64,000 nt of DNA from Gracilaria gracilis (taxonomy: Eukaryota; Rhodophyta; Florideophyceae; Gracilariales; Gracilariaceae). The notes beneath the pieces are model-generated. The model ran no database searches, was not told where the DNA came from, and saw nothing but the letters and a program-made list of their open reading frames with translations. Below, piece by piece: positions 33,614 to 44,800 of the stretch (the first letter of the stretch is position 1; every line of letters begins with the position of its first letter). Position numbers and translations under genes: made by a program. Location of the stretch: assembly GCA_030374805.1 (NCBI GenBank), contig JARGSG010000200.1, positions 434,001-498,000 on the forward strand, in the 5' to 3' direction.

Positions 33614-33839
33614 AGTGAACAGGGGGTAAGAGCGGCAGGGCCGGGGTTCGAACCACGAACCCCGGTCCCGCATAAAAAGCACACGGAGGCGGTTACCGAT
33701 TGTGCTATATGCGACCACGGTGTGGTTACCTCAAGCCACACCGTCGGAGGTGATATCGTGACCCTCTGTTACCGGCAGCTGCATCTGACAGAAGCTACAC
33801 TTCTCTCCATGATTCATCGACGTCCCAAATGATCATTAG
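33614..33839 (-). repeat. tRNA-derived SINE-type unit 1
   Basis: A 226-bp unit starting agtgaacagg and repeated from 33840. On the minus strand it contains a tRNA-like module (33630-33717) with B-box GGTTCGAAC and an A-box-like ATAGCACAATCGGTAAC. The acceptor arms no longer pair (GTGGTCG/GCCGCTC), so it is a decayed copy. Downstream about 90 bp (ggaggtgatatcgtgaccctctgt) are shared with unit 2, giving the head-plus-body structure of a tRNA SINE. Confidence 0.55.
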
Positions 33840-34013
33840 AGTGAACAGGCGAGAGAGCGGCAGGGCCGGGGTTCGAACCACGAACCCCGGGCCCAAACAA
33901 AAAGCACACGAAGGCGGTTACTGATTGAGCTATGGCCGCTCACGGTGTTGTGACTTCGAGCCGCTCCGCCGGAGGTGTTATCGTGACTCTCTGTGACCGC
34001 CAGCTGCAGCTAA
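33840..34013 (-). repeat. tRNA-derived SINE-type unit 2, split by the Harbinger insertion
   Basis: Tandem copy of 33614-33839. It breaks off at the TAA target site (34011-34013) of the Harbinger element and resumes at 37426 (cagcagctaca), aligning with gacagaagctaca of unit 1. The unit was therefore in place before the transposon arrived. Confidence 0.6.
33855..33941 (-). ncRNA. tRNA-like pol III module of SINE unit 2
   Basis: The 87-nt module has perfectly pairing 7-bp acceptor arms (GAGCGGC and GCCGCTC), an A-box-like TAGCTCAATCAGTAACC and a B box GGTTCGAACCC. The T stem is imperfect, the region between D and T arms does not give a convincing anticodon stem, and no CCA is encoded. I therefore read it as the tRNA-derived head of a SINE rather than a working tRNA gene; an intron-bearing tRNA cannot be excluded. 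Confidence 0.45.
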
Positions 34014-34039
34014 GAGCACCTCTATCAGTGAAGCCAAAT
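34014..34039 (+). repeat. Harbinger left TIR
   Basis: 26 bp identical to the reverse complement of 37397-37422; preceded by TAA. A partial second copy of the motif (ctctatcagtcagcagcc) lies near 34093. Confidence 0.9.
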
Positions 34040-34166
34040 CTCGTAGCCAAATAGCCAAAATGCAAAATTCGAATATGGCTTTGGCGGCGGCAGCTCTATC
34101 AGTCAGCAGCCAAATCTTGCGATTGCAAAGCTGACTCTGTTCTGTAGGCCTCTATGTTGTCTCATC

Positions 34167-36009
34167 ATGAGTGAGACGTCCTCGGACGAGGAGGAAAACG
34201 TTTTCAGCGACGACGACGAGTGCGCCATTCAAACCGTTGTCTCGGTAGTTCAACTTTTTCGCGAAGCATGTCGCGCTACATCTCTAAACGCTGGAAGAGT
34301 TCCAACTAGTCTCACAATTAAAAGAGGACAATGTCGTTGGTTCTCTGACTACTTACGTTTTCAACCAACCTATCCGGCCTCTAAGTTTTGACAGGTGTTT
34401 CGCGTTCCCCTCAGTCTTTATTGGAAGTTGCACAACGACTTGATTCTCTTCGAACATCTGCTTTTGCAAAGAGCAAATGCGGCCAACGTTGCGGGCCACA
34501 CTTCGCATCAAAAGATATTAGGAACCCTCCGAAGACTGGCTACAGGTTTTTCCTTAGAGCAGATGGATGACATGGTTAGAATATCACCCGAAAGCCGAAG
34601 AAAATACTTTACCATTGTACTTCGGGCTATATACAACCGCTACGGAGATCGTTATTTGAACAGAAAACGGACTTTGGCAGAACTACGTAGAATGGAGGCA
34701 GAGTATGCCAGCGTAGGGTTTTCCGGATGTGTCGGCTGTGTTTGTAATAATATGGGCCCCTTTTTAATGACACCCCACTGGAAGTGACCCCTGAGGCTGG
34801 TGTCATTGCTGGTATGTCTTCAAGGTTGCACACGTTGCCTTTAGCAAGCCCCCGATGGTTATTTAATTTCTAATTTATAGTTTTTGTGCTATAGGTAGTA
34901 TAGTTAGTACACGTGGTGCACCACGTTCCAGTGCATTACTCTAGAGGTTGAGGCACCTCGCGGTCGGTATTTAACCTGCTCGAGCGGCGCCTCTCTCTTG
35001 TGATAAAGTCAGAGACCCTTTTGACATCTTCTTGACTCTTTGGTTAGTAGCGTCGCGCCCTCAAGGTTTACAAACCATCGCTACGTCGGTCGCCGTCTCC
35101 TGTAGGCACAACAGTTAGCGCCCGCCCATTGCACCTTTTTACCGGTGGTCTCGCCATTGGCCCTCATCTTTTGGACCTTTCCACCCCGTAGTCGGTGCCT
35201 CGTGCCACTATACTACAGTGGTGACTGCATGCATATATACTGGAAGAACTGTCCGAAGGTCTAAAAGGGACAATATCATAATCCCAAGGACGGGAAACTA
35301 GCGACGATGTCATGCGAAGCACTTTGTGATCGACGACTTCATTGCTGGCACTGGTTCCCTGGGCGATGTGGGACAAACAATGACATTACCGTTGCGGACA
35401 ACAGCCGTCTTTTTATTGACATATTGTCTGGAAAACGGCGTATGACACTACCAGAAGGCTATGATGTTTGTGATGTGAATCGTACTGGCTTCTTGTACCA
35501 TCTTGTTGACGGAATACCCCCGATGGGCTATCTTCATCGGCCCAAACCACCCGCCTGTCAATGATCGTGAGCAAAACATGACGAAATCGCAAGAGTCTAC
35601 AAGAAAGGATATTGAACGTATGTTTGGGGCTCTACAAGGGAGGTTCAAGATTCTTCGGCATGAACGCTTTGAATGGAGCGATGAGTCCATAATATTAATT
35701 AGCCAGGTGTGCGTCATACTGCACAATATGTTGGTGAATATGGATTTTTGTGGGGAGTATATCGATGAAGTAGGACCGAATGTAGAACTTATAAGTGTAG
35801 TGGAGGAATTTGCTGGTGAAGCTCAAAGCGTGTTGGACTCTATGGTCCTGTCAGACACTAACCCCGCATTCCCGCAAAGCGAAAGTGCAGCTGAGGGTTT
35901 ACTTGGACTGCTCAATACAGCAGATCTCGTAACAAATGAAGAATCTAATCGCACATTGACAGAAGCATTGTCTAACCATCTATGGGCCAGGAGAGGGGAG
36001 AACTCGTAG
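34167..36009 (+). pseudogene. Harbinger DDE_Tnp_4 transposase, interrupted
   Basis: The ATG at 34167 is followed by an acidic start (MSETSSDEEENVFSDDDEC). The frame crosses a TGA at 34389 into WKLHNDLILFEHLLLQRA and GTLRRLATGFSLEQMDDMVR, the helical DNA-binding part. At 34741 a 480-bp insert interrupts; the same frame resumes with the first catalytic Asp (DCMHIYWKNCPK, from 35223), a TAA at 35259, WHWFPGRCGTNNDITVADNS with the second Asp, a frameshift near 35510, then RKDIERMFGALQGRFKILRH with the catalytic Glu. The C-terminus runs to the TAG at 36007. Family role: cut-and-paste transposition together with the Myb-like partner. Five lesions, insert included. Confidence 0.8.
34741..35220. mobile_element. 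480-bp insertion in the Harbinger transposase, solo-LTR-like
   Basis: Removing 34741-35220 restores the transposase frame (GCVGCG then DCMHIYW). The insert edges share GTG (34738-34740 and 35218-35220); near 34739 the left edge reads TGTTTGTA and the right edge reads TACTACA, compatible with an LTR with TG...CA ends. It has no coding capacity. The TACTACA end resembles the gypsy LTR end in this window, but the body is different. A solo LTR of another element is my best guess; the exact ends are uncertain by a few bases. Confidence 0.5.
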
Positions 36010-37079
36010 AGCGCCATGTCTGCAGGAGGTATACTCGTTTAAAAGCTTCCGGTTCGCGAAACCTTGACCTCCGTCGCTTTCTGGCGTCGTAATGTTGCTA
36101 ATCCTCTCACTTTGTGTCTCATGGACGTTGGGAACAGAAGAGGCATGGAAAGCAGTAGGAGTCTCCCAGTGAAAGGATGAAGTGTTTCCAGGCAGAACGG
36201 GTTGCGGTTCTTCAGAAGTATCGGCAGATCTTTTGCATTCCTCAACGGCCTTATCAACCTTTTCTGTGTCAACACTGAATCCTCCGAGTAAGGCAACTTG
36301 GCTCATGAGCTCGTCGAGGCGTTTGTCCATGAGCCTAGGAGGAAGTAACATGCGATGCAGTATCTTCAGTTGAAGAGCAATTAAAGCCGTTTTTTTCTTA
36401 CATGCAGCAAATCCTCGTAATGTTTCCGTCATACTGTCCACACTGCATAAAACCTTCGTTATATTGCGTTCTAAAACTTTCTCCAGCTTTTGCTTCTTCG
36501 CCCCTCGGCCTAGACGTAGAGGTTGAATCAATCGCGATTGATCGTGTCTTTAAAAATTGCTCCGCGGGCCGTCCTGCGTTGTCTCCGGCAGCAATATTGC
36601 TAACCGTAGAATGATATACTGTTGCAGTGCGAGAGCTCCCGAAAATATTGGAAAAATACTTGAGACAAGTTGTTAGTAATCGAACAGCAAGCAGAAAACG
36701 GATTGCAGGCAGCGGGTAGAAGCTTTTCTTCTTTAACATTCACTTTATTCCTATTCCGATACAGAACCATAATGTTCTGCATTGTCTGTTCCTCATTCTT
36801 TCCAGATGAAACTGCAGAGCGATATAGGTTATCTGCGGCAAGATACGTTTGCGCTATCTTTGATACGGTAGTCCATCTTGAGCTTCAATTTTTTGCAGTG
36901 CGGGTTCGGCAGTACTCCGGGTGTGTTTTAAAGACATTGAAAACATTTTTGCAAAATAAATATACATTCTGCTCCTGAACAGTTTGTGAGGCGCAGATCC
37001 AAAAGCTTGCGAGAGCAAGGTTTTCGTCTGGGCTGAAGTTTGGACTTCTACTTGAGGTTTTTGGAACTGTGTCTGCCAT
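35980..37079 (-). pseudogene. Harbinger Myb/SANT-like DNA-binding protein, decayed
   Basis: On the minus strand NFSPDENLALASFWICASQT (about 37020) matches the SANT/Myb-like start of PIF ORF2 proteins. It is followed by AADNLYRSAVSSGKNEEQTM and VLYRNRN (about 36770-36860), the conserved second block, then STSRPRG (about 36500) and, after a frameshift, GAKKQKLEKVLERN and helical sequence to about 36250, the basic tail that normally follows RPxGxKxAK. At least two frameshifts break it. Family role: ORF2 binds element ends and carries the transposase to the nucleus. It overlaps the transposase 3' end tail to tail. Confidence 0.65.
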
Positions 37080-37396
37080 TTTTGGCCAATGTTGGTATTG
37101 GGAAGGAGTTTGTTTTGGTGTTCAATTGAGAAAGCTGTTGGGATGACAGGCCTTACAAGACTTCTTCCTTCTTGAGGTGAAGGCACTTCACCGCTTTTTA
37201 AATTGGCGCGTAAACAAGAGGAATGCCAAGTGGGACTGTGTGAATGGTTGTGCAATTTAGCTGTGCAGCTAAACGCCGCGCCAAATGATCGCCAATTTGG
37301 CTTTCGATATAGCTGGATGGCTTCGGGAAATAGCTTTGCCTCGGCTAATAGAGATGCCATTTTGAGCGCCAAAGCTAAAATTATAGATATTTAGCT

Positions 37397-37422
37397 ATTT
37401 GGCTTCACTGATAGAGGTGCTC
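37397..37422 (-). repeat. Harbinger right TIR
   Basis: Inverted copy of 34014-34039, followed by the TAA duplication at 37423-37425. Confidence 0.9.
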
Positions 37423-37425
37423 TAA

Positions 37426-37445
37426 CAGCAGCTACAAAGAAGTTC
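37426..37445 (-). repeat. Remainder of SINE unit 2 right of the Harbinger element
   Basis: cagcagctaca matches gacagaagctaca at the corresponding place of unit 1 (33788-33800); similarity fades after about 20 bp. Confidence 0.45.
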
Positions 37446-37706
37446 AAAACAGTCATCCTAAGTTCAGTAGCTCTACAGGTCGTAGTGGTTTGGCGCCTCA
37501 ATTTTCTTTGACAACATGGCGAATTTGTGAAAAAATTGGTAAAAAGATAGGTAAAGGTCACCATATTAGATAATGTAGATGGCGTTTGTGTTTTCAGCCG
37601 GGATGCGTAGAGTAGCAAAGAGAACTCTGTCCATCAAAATTTCTATACAGCTCGGGTATTCTGTTCGCCACGCTACGCGTGTAATCGGGTTACCAGGTTT
37701 GGTTGA

Positions 37707-37748
<42 letters not shown>

Positions 37749-38230
37749 GGGCTATGTTATTTCTATTGAATAAATGCACCACTTTCTCGTAATTGCGGAG
37801 GTCGTATATGTTTGTGACGCTTCTCTCTACGTTGTAAACAATTATGAAGTACGATAGGAAAATTAACAGGACTGTTCTTCATTATTAAATACCAAACCAA
37901 TTACTCAGAAAACTGTCGGTGAATCCAGTACAGTCCTGGACTGAAACCGTGAAAGCAGTTCGCCTCCGATCATCAACATAATTACTTTGAAGTCTCTGAA
38001 GTCTGAAATGTTCAAAACAGAAAGTGATAGGAATGCACACGAGAGGAAGAACTGTAAGGCTCCCAAGAAGGCCATATTATTTCCACCCTTCATAGCCGAC
38101 CAAAACTAAATATCGAGCGATAGGTGTCTTGGAGCCACATGTAATTCATTTCAGCAAATTTTGCCAATGAGAAACTGCTCGAGCGCAGCGATTCATTTTC
38201 ATTGGCCGTTTTTCATATATATCATGATAT
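37446..38230. other. Stretch without a recognisable gene
   Basis: AT-rich, with the (TA)n tract at 37713-37746. No gene is seen. Confidence 0.4.
37713..37746. repeat. (TA)n microsatellite
   Basis: About 17 TA dinucleotides in an AT-rich intergenic stretch. Confidence 0.9.
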
Positions 38231-38359
38231 TTATTCAGTCAGATCCATCCGGTTCAAAATTTCAGACTTGATCGGATGCACCGGCGGTGGCGTCGGCGAA
38301 GGTGGCTCATCATAATTCGGACGCAGAGCTGGAAGCCGCGGCTCTGCAGCTCTGGACCC
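38231..38359 (-). other. Candidate terminal exon, Pro-rich acidic tail
   Basis: After a good acceptor (TTTTGCTGTTTCAG) the minus strand encodes about 42 residues (PNYDEPPSPTPPPVHPIKS, then ILNRMDLTE) ending in TAA at 38231. It could be the last exon of the small gene at 38582-38854 if a donor inside its 3' end is used (ATT|GTTGGA gives the right phase), or of another gene. Codon pattern favours coding; the join is not proven. Confidence 0.3.
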
Positions 38360-38581
38360 CTGAAACAGCAAAATTAAAAACTTTGCACCAGAGCGCTCCG
38401 TGACCGCAAAATCTGCAAAGTATTTGTCAGTCACTCTTTCCTGTCTAGCTTTTCAAGCCCATTTTCAGGCTTTTCACTTTTCCGAGAGAAAAGGAACACG
38501 TAGTTTAGGTTTCATGGCGACATACGTAAGTTTTGAGGCTTCCATGTCTGTTGAAAGCTCACAACTAAAGGTAAACTTACA

Positions 38582-38854
38582 CTACCATCCAACAATGCCA
38601 AATGCCAAGATGCAGGCTGCTTGCAGGCTGCCCAGCAATACACTCGTACCAATTACGCCCCCCGCTGAAAAGCGAGCGGTGTTGGCGGCGCAAGCTGGCG
38701 CTATAATTCCAAAACTCGTACCAATCGAAAACCCTTGGAAGACTTTGAAGTGCAATTGACCTTCCGAAGCCTACTGCCGCAACCCTCATGCACCCACTTG
38801 CCCTCCACCACCTTCCCCTTCCTGAACCGTTTGGCTCCTTGCCTCTGCTGCCAT
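38582..38854 (-). CDS. Small two-helix membrane protein (possibly spliced or broken)
   Basis: The ATG at 38854 follows a TATA-like TATAAAAATA (38882-38893, minus strand). One frame runs to the TAG at 38582: a Gln/Gly/Glu N-terminus (MAAEARSQTVQEGEGGGGQ) and then GQLHFKVFQGFSIGTSFGI and GGVIGTSVLLGSLQAAC, two small-residue-rich hydrophobic helices with GxxxG-like spacing, ending AFGIVGW. Between the parts are TGA at codon 23 and TAG at codon 28. A 57-nt, phase-0 segment (ACG|GTTCAG to CAGTAG|GCT) would remove both as an intron; otherwise it is a pseudogene. Right after the stop comes TGTAAG, resembling an algal poly(A) signal. The helices recall small mitochondrial or plastid membrane proteins, but I cannot name a family. 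Confidence 0.45.
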
Positions 38855-39037
38855 TCTAAAAGCAGCTTGGTATTGTGCTGTGTATTTTTATACTACGCCC
38901 CAAATAACATGGCAACAAACCAACCTTCTGTCGCCTCCTTGGCCGCGTCTTAGCACGAAAGAAACAACTACAACGAATCGGGTTCTCTTGTACCGATAGC
39001 GCCTTCTACTGCACCACGTCAGGAAGCCACTACAAGC

Positions 39038-41389
39038 ATGGAACACACAGCGTCAACTGCAACGGTTCAGAAAAGAGGTCGAAAACGAAAATGGTTTGTG
39101 CAAGAACTTTTTACTTCGAACAGGGTTGAAGAATCAGAAAGGGAGAAGGTACGTCTTATTTGTAAAGTTTTTGACAAGCACTTCGTGTGTATCACCCCTA
39201 ATGCGACTGTTCTTGGCCAGCATTTGCTTAGGTGTGAGTTTACCGTTGCGGATTTCAAAAAACGTCTCCTAGATGAACCTGCTTTGCAGAGGTACTACCG
39301 CCACAAAATGGGAAGCAACGCTGAGTGTTTCGGAAATCCTTTAACTCCTTCTCATCCTCCTAAGAAGAAGCGTGCGTCACGAATTGCTTCGTCTGGAAGT
39401 AACACACTACATGCGGCGTCGCATTCGAGAGGGAAGCTTTCTATCGTTGGTGAGTCAAAGGCGACTGTGCAGGACAGCTTGGACTCCTACCAAAAAGGAA
39501 CTGAGCTAAATAACCTTGTAACAAGGTTTGTTGTGAACCACATGTTATCTTTCTCGCTACTGAGTCGCAAAGAAGGCTGCGACGAATTTTTCCAGATCTG
39601 CCGCCTTCTAAACCCTACTTTGGCAATGCAGATACCGACTGTGGCGCAGATGTCGGAGAAAAACATCGAAAGGTACTACAAAACTATGCTTAGTAACGTC
39701 AAGGATGCGCTCTCTTTTGCTTTACAGAATGCGTTCGGAACTCTTATCTTCGACGGGTGGACCGACATAAATAACGAGACTGTAGTGAATGTGCTTTTGT
39801 CCATCACTGGGACCGAAAAAACGCGAAGAACCTTCTTGCTGAGGTCGATTTATTCAGGTTCGGAAAGCTGCACGTCTGATTATTATGCGCGCATTGTGGC
39901 AGAGGCTATGGAAGACTTTGGTGGCATGACTCGTGTCTGCGGTGTTGTCAGTGACAACACTAGCTCGTGTGTAAAAGCAAAACGTATACTTGCTGACAGG
40001 TATGATCATCTCACACCGTGTCAAGATCAGACCCATTTGGCAAACCTCTTGATGCAGGATATTGGGCGGCTCTCCTGGCTTGGAGGTATTTTGTCTACTG
40101 TATCAGATGTGGTGACAGAGTTGAGGAGTCACCCCAAGCTCTACTCTCGCTTTAAATCTCTGAAAGATAAGCATAATGCGAAGCTAATGAGCACAGGGTA
40201 CAGCCCGAAAACTCGTGAGTATGATGTACATGGACGAGCAAAGGTCTCTGAGTACGCAATTTTGCCGACGAGGATGGTAACTACACGGTTTGCGTCTTCT
40301 GAGTCTATGGTTTGCTCCTTTTTAAGAGCCCGAGAGGTCCTTCGAAAGCTTGTTCAATGTGAAGATTTCAATTCGACCCTATGGGGGCCTCGAATGAAGC
40401 ACAAACGGACTTTGTTCGAGTCCACTGTACAAGATGATGCTCTTTTCGTTGTGTGTGCTGACATTTATTATATTCTACGTCCATTGCGCCAATACCTACG
40501 TATATTCGATGACGAGTCCTCTGTCATCTCTGAAGTATATATGGCGACACGGGAGCTGGAACAGAAGCTTCGTGAACTGCCTACGACCGACTTTTTCACT
40601 GCTGAGAGGAAAGAGGAGGTACTGAAGCTATTCAAGGAGCGTGAGAAAGGGTCTGTGAGGAGGCGGTCATTGCTGTGCTCTGTTCACTATGTCGGGTATT
40701 TGTTGGACGTAAGGAGCTACAGGGAAGATCTAAACGACTTCCGGGAGCAAATTGTTATACATTTGCGTAAGTTTGTGACCTCGACTGTCTTTCCCGCTGC
40801 AGAAAGACAACCGCTTCATGACGGAGTTGAAAGAGCCGTTCGTCGAATTTATCAAGAGTGGGCGTGTGTGCGGTTGAGATGGCAATCATTTTCTGAGAAC
40901 CGGAATGGAAAGGAAGCGCTGTTTTTGTACGCAAACACGCCGATTGTGTACTGGCTACATTACAAGCCAAAGGCCTCTTTGCTCAGGGAATTCGCGCTTC
41001 GCCTGCTCTGCGTGAGTCCCTCTTCTTCAAGCGTTGAGCGGAGCTTCAGCATGCAGGGCGAAGATTAGAACGAGAACCAGAAACCCGCCTCCTTCTCGAA
41101 AAAGTTCAGAAGATGATCTTCTGCTCGTTTAAACCGTCTTGTATTTCTTCCCCAACAGGAAAAAAAAGTGGAAGAACGAGAGTACACTTTTCTCAATCGG
41201 ACGGCTAAGGAACTTTCTGGTGATAGATATCAAGCTTCAAATAGTACAGGAGCGTCTTACATGGATCTCAACGATGATGTCGATGCAGAGGCAGACGATC
41301 CTGTTGAGGAGTATGACTGGGAAGACATTCTTGCGGCCCAGGAGCACATGCCGTCAGTGGACGAGATGACGGTGGTAACAGAGGTTTAG
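39038..41389 (+). pseudogene. hAT transposase, near-complete (C-terminal frameshift)
   Basis: From the ATG at 39038, 676 codons are open. An N-terminal BED-type finger is degenerate (C-rich segment ending ATVLGQHLLRC). The DUF659/hAT core has FGTLIFDGWTDI (D239) and VVSDNTSSCVKAK (D306), and the hAT dimerisation block LLREFALRLLCVSPSSSSVE (E667) is present, giving the D-D-E triad. The frame stops at 41066 right after FSMQG; in the +1 frame the expected end continues (EREPETRLLLEKVQKMIFCS), and a third frame (41168-41389) encodes an acidic tail matching that of the second copy at 57631-59985. The lesion is thus a one-base shift near 41060 plus another near 41160, or an undetected small intron. 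hAT terminal repeats and the 8-bp duplication were not found by eye. Confidence 0.85.
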
Positions 41390-41392
41390 TGT

Positions 41393-41596
41393 TTATTCAT
41401 ATAGTAAGAACGCCAAAGAGGTCACCGTCAAGGATATTGAGGCTGCTTGCGCTGCTGACACAAAAGCCAATCGACCCCAACCAAAGAAGCTCACTCGTTC
41501 CATGGAACATCGTGCACGTCGCAAAGGTGGTGCTGGTGATGGCCATGAAGGCGATGATGGGTTTGGCGAACTGTCAGAAGAAGGAGAACATCTTTA
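41393..41596 (+). other. Short coding-like stretch, unknown
   Basis: One frame reads VTVKDIEAACAADTKANRPQ and then KLTRSMEHRARRKGG up to an acidic end and TAA at 41594. It has protein-like composition and no ATG at its start. It may be the end of a truncated host gene overlapped by the hAT tail, or a lost exon of the downstream gene. No family is recognised. Confidence 0.25.
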
Positions 41597-41806
41597 AGCT
41601 GAGCTCGAGGTTAATCTTATAGAGAAAATATCCGCCATGTAGATAGAGAAAAATCTCTATAAAGACTGGTACAATTCTATCGATGGGAAGAGATGGAAAG
41701 CAGAAAAGATGCTTATGATGAAGCAACAAGCGTAATTCGTGATGCAAGACTGGCTCTCTTTTCTTACCAAGAAGTGCTTGTGCGAATGCAGAAACACTGA
41801 TACCTC

Positions 41807-44800
41807 ATGAAAGGAGCTCGCCGTACACGAACTCGGCAGGGCGCTGGCTTTGCTGATCTAATGGGCGTTCCGCCGCAGCCTAGGAGGGGTGTCATCACTG
41901 GCATGTCTCGTTTTCAGCAGCAGTCAAACTCAAACACCCCCACAGCCACAGCCCAGACCACCCCGAACAGCTCCACTCCCTCAACCCCGCGCCCATCCCC
42001 ACCAGACGAAGATTGGGACAGTCTGCTTAATATTTCTCCTCGCCGTCGTATTTCTCCAGTCAAGTCGAAGCTGGGGTCGCGTTCTAGGCCAGGTTCTACT
42101 AGCATGGATACCATTCCACACCGAACCCCGAAAGTATCCTCCCTTAAGCTCAGTTCGTCGCGTCAGTCAATGCCTCCGTTGTCGTCTCCACCTCCAGTGA
42201 CCACCAGTGAACTTCCTCAGCTATCGTCAATTTCACCGCGAAAGGAAACTAAGCCTAGTCAGTCTGCGAGATCTTCCCTAGCCCCAGTTCCGTCCTTTCT
42301 GGCTGGCTGGGAGGGCAACGACGGCTGGGCTGATGACCCTTTGGATGAAAGCGATCCAGAAGTCGACGAGGACGCTTGGGGGGGTTGGGAGGACACCACC
42401 GAAATTACTATCCCAGACGAAATGCCTGACTCGAAAGTCAGCGAAGCGGCGCCTAGTCCGGCCACTGAATCCAGTGCTTTCCAAATCTTGACGAAACAAG
42501 AGTCTTTGGTAGTCGAAGCGGCAGAGCAATCGAAAGGCGCGGCTGATGTTGGCTCTCATACTGTCCTCCAAGAAGTGCCAGCTCAGCAAAGCACTCCAGG
42601 CAACTATGAGGCGCGTGCCCCTGTCTTAAACCACTTAAACCAGTCAGAACGGAAGGAAACTGAGCCATACGACCAGCCTATCACTTCGATGTTTGCAGAA
42701 GAAGAAAACCCAGTTACCGAACCAGACGCTCCAGCCCCGAACACAGATAACGATGAAGCTTGGGCAGAGTGGGAAGAGACTGGCGACGTATCAGTTCAGC
42801 CAATTCATTCTGTTGCAAGAGAAGAAGTTAGTTTCGATGAACAGCCAGAACATATATCAGTACATCAGGCTACACAGGGCGAAGATGACCGCTTGGTCGG
42901 CGAAATTCACTCCTCAACAGCACCTTCCGGGGCGAGTGTCGTTAAGCATGAAGAGCCGAAGGTATTGGAAGACACCTCTGTAGTGCAAACAAATGTAAGT
43001 ATCTCAGAAAAGAAGAATCCCGATGAAGCAAATGTTGAACACGAGGTATTTCTGGATGAGCAATTCGAAGCGGTTTCCGGTCCAATTGACAATCAACTAA
43101 GCGAGCGCGACGGCGATAACGCGATTCATCCCGGGGCCTTGGGAGAATGGGAGAAACTTGATGACACATCCGTGGCGATGGAGTCAGGTTGTACCTCGGG
43201 GAAGACTCTAGATAAAAATGCCGAACACCCTCAATTGGAGTCAACAGAGGCAATGCCATTTCCACCTGCGCCGGAAGATGGAGAACGTAGTACCGTTTTT
43301 ACGACACAATTCTTGGACGAAGAAAGCTTGGTAGATCGGCATCCGACTGACAACACTACAAACGTTATCCCAGAAGTCGAGAGGCAGAATGGGGTCACTC
43401 AAACCGCCAAGGTTCGTTCTGAGGCATTTGAAACGGCATTTGGGGTCGAAGACGGAAATGTTGCAGAGCCTCAACCCGTCGAAGAGGCTGGTGAAGTGGT
43501 GACTGATGAGGGAGCATGGGGAGAATGGACAGATATAAGCGATTTCCCTTCTCAGCAGAGCCCGGACGAAATTGGTTCAGACGGATTTGCGGAGAGCGCG
43601 AAACAGTCTCCGCCTCACTCGCTCGGTTTACAAGTCGAGCAAGAAACTACGAAAACACCAATACTTGGAGACGTTGCTAAGCACCAAGTTTTTGAACAAA
43701 GAGAAACTGAGGCTGTGCCGTATGGTGAGAGACAGTGTCCTGTGCCAAAAGAAGAAAATAGCCCGACGCAAGGATCTCCCAACCCTGTCGAACCTGATTT
43801 GGCATGCTTTGATGTTGGTGTGGACTCAGCGGGACAGGAATTGGGTAGTTTTGATATTCAAGACTGTGGTGCAGAACCTAGCGAAGGTGAATGGGCAGGA
43901 TGGGGAGAGTTTGAAGAGACAGTTGCCCCACAGAACCAAGAGACGTCGCCTACAATACGTAAGGAGAATTTTCCAGAGGAGTTGGTTTCGGAAACGCAAC
44001 TCACGCACAGGTCTGAAAATCCCGAAGAGCTTCTACAAGATGACAGAAATCGAAGTCCTAAATCCTCATCAAGTTCAATTCCCGTTGACCCAACTCAACA
44101 AATAGGCGTGGACGAAGAGTTTGATGGCGCGCTCGGACATAGTCTCGAACAAACTAACAAGAGCACGCGAGAAGAAACTCACAGCACATCTTTCAGACCT
44201 GCGCCTCCGTTCTTCGAACCTCCTGCACGTGAAGGAAACGTTGATGGAGTGTTAAGCTTGCCAAAAGAAGAAGAGCCTGTGATAGGACAGGAAGAGGTTA
44301 AAGGAGAAGATGTGGCATTTGATTCGACAGCCATAGCTCTTGGGACTCTAACAAACGACAAGAAGCAGGATGATAATGAAGGGGATTGGGAGCAATGGGG
44401 GGATTTCGGTGACATCTCAGCTTCAGCACAGCGAAATATCGGAATCCCAGACCGGGGACAGCATGATTTCAGCCAAAAGCCAGCACAACACATGAATATT
44501 GATGCTACGTCAGCGGTAGAGGTCAAATCGGAAATGCCACAACCAGAAAACATGTTTTTGGTGGAGGCTTCGGGACTACAATCAGAAGCAAATGTTAGAA
44601 ACGAAACACCGTGCGCCGCTCCAGATGAAAGTCAAGAAAGCAGCACACAATATGCTGTAGATAGCACGACAGAGCCGGTGCCTCCTAGTCTCGCGACGTG
44701 GAATGCAAGCCTGCCAAAGCGCGTTAATGATAAGCAGAACCAGGAAAGTGTTCCGTCTGATATATGGGGAGAATGGGATAATGCGCAGGATGTCCCCATC

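Larger units (their letters stand above)
34014..37422 (+). mobile_element. PIF/Harbinger DNA transposon, complete ends, 3.4 kb
   Basis: Perfect 26-bp terminal inverted repeats (outermost bases GAGCACCTCTATCAG) at 34014-34039 and 37397-37422, flanked by the 3-bp duplication TAA (34011-34013, 37423-37425), which is the hallmark TWA target of PIF/Harbinger. Inside are the two classical genes in convergent orientation: the DDE transposase (plus) and the Myb-like protein (minus), their 3' ends overlapping around 35980-36009. Subterminal GCCAAA-type repeats lie inside each TIR. Both genes carry lesions and the transposase holds a 480-bp insertion, so this copy is non-autonomous. Confidence 0.9.
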
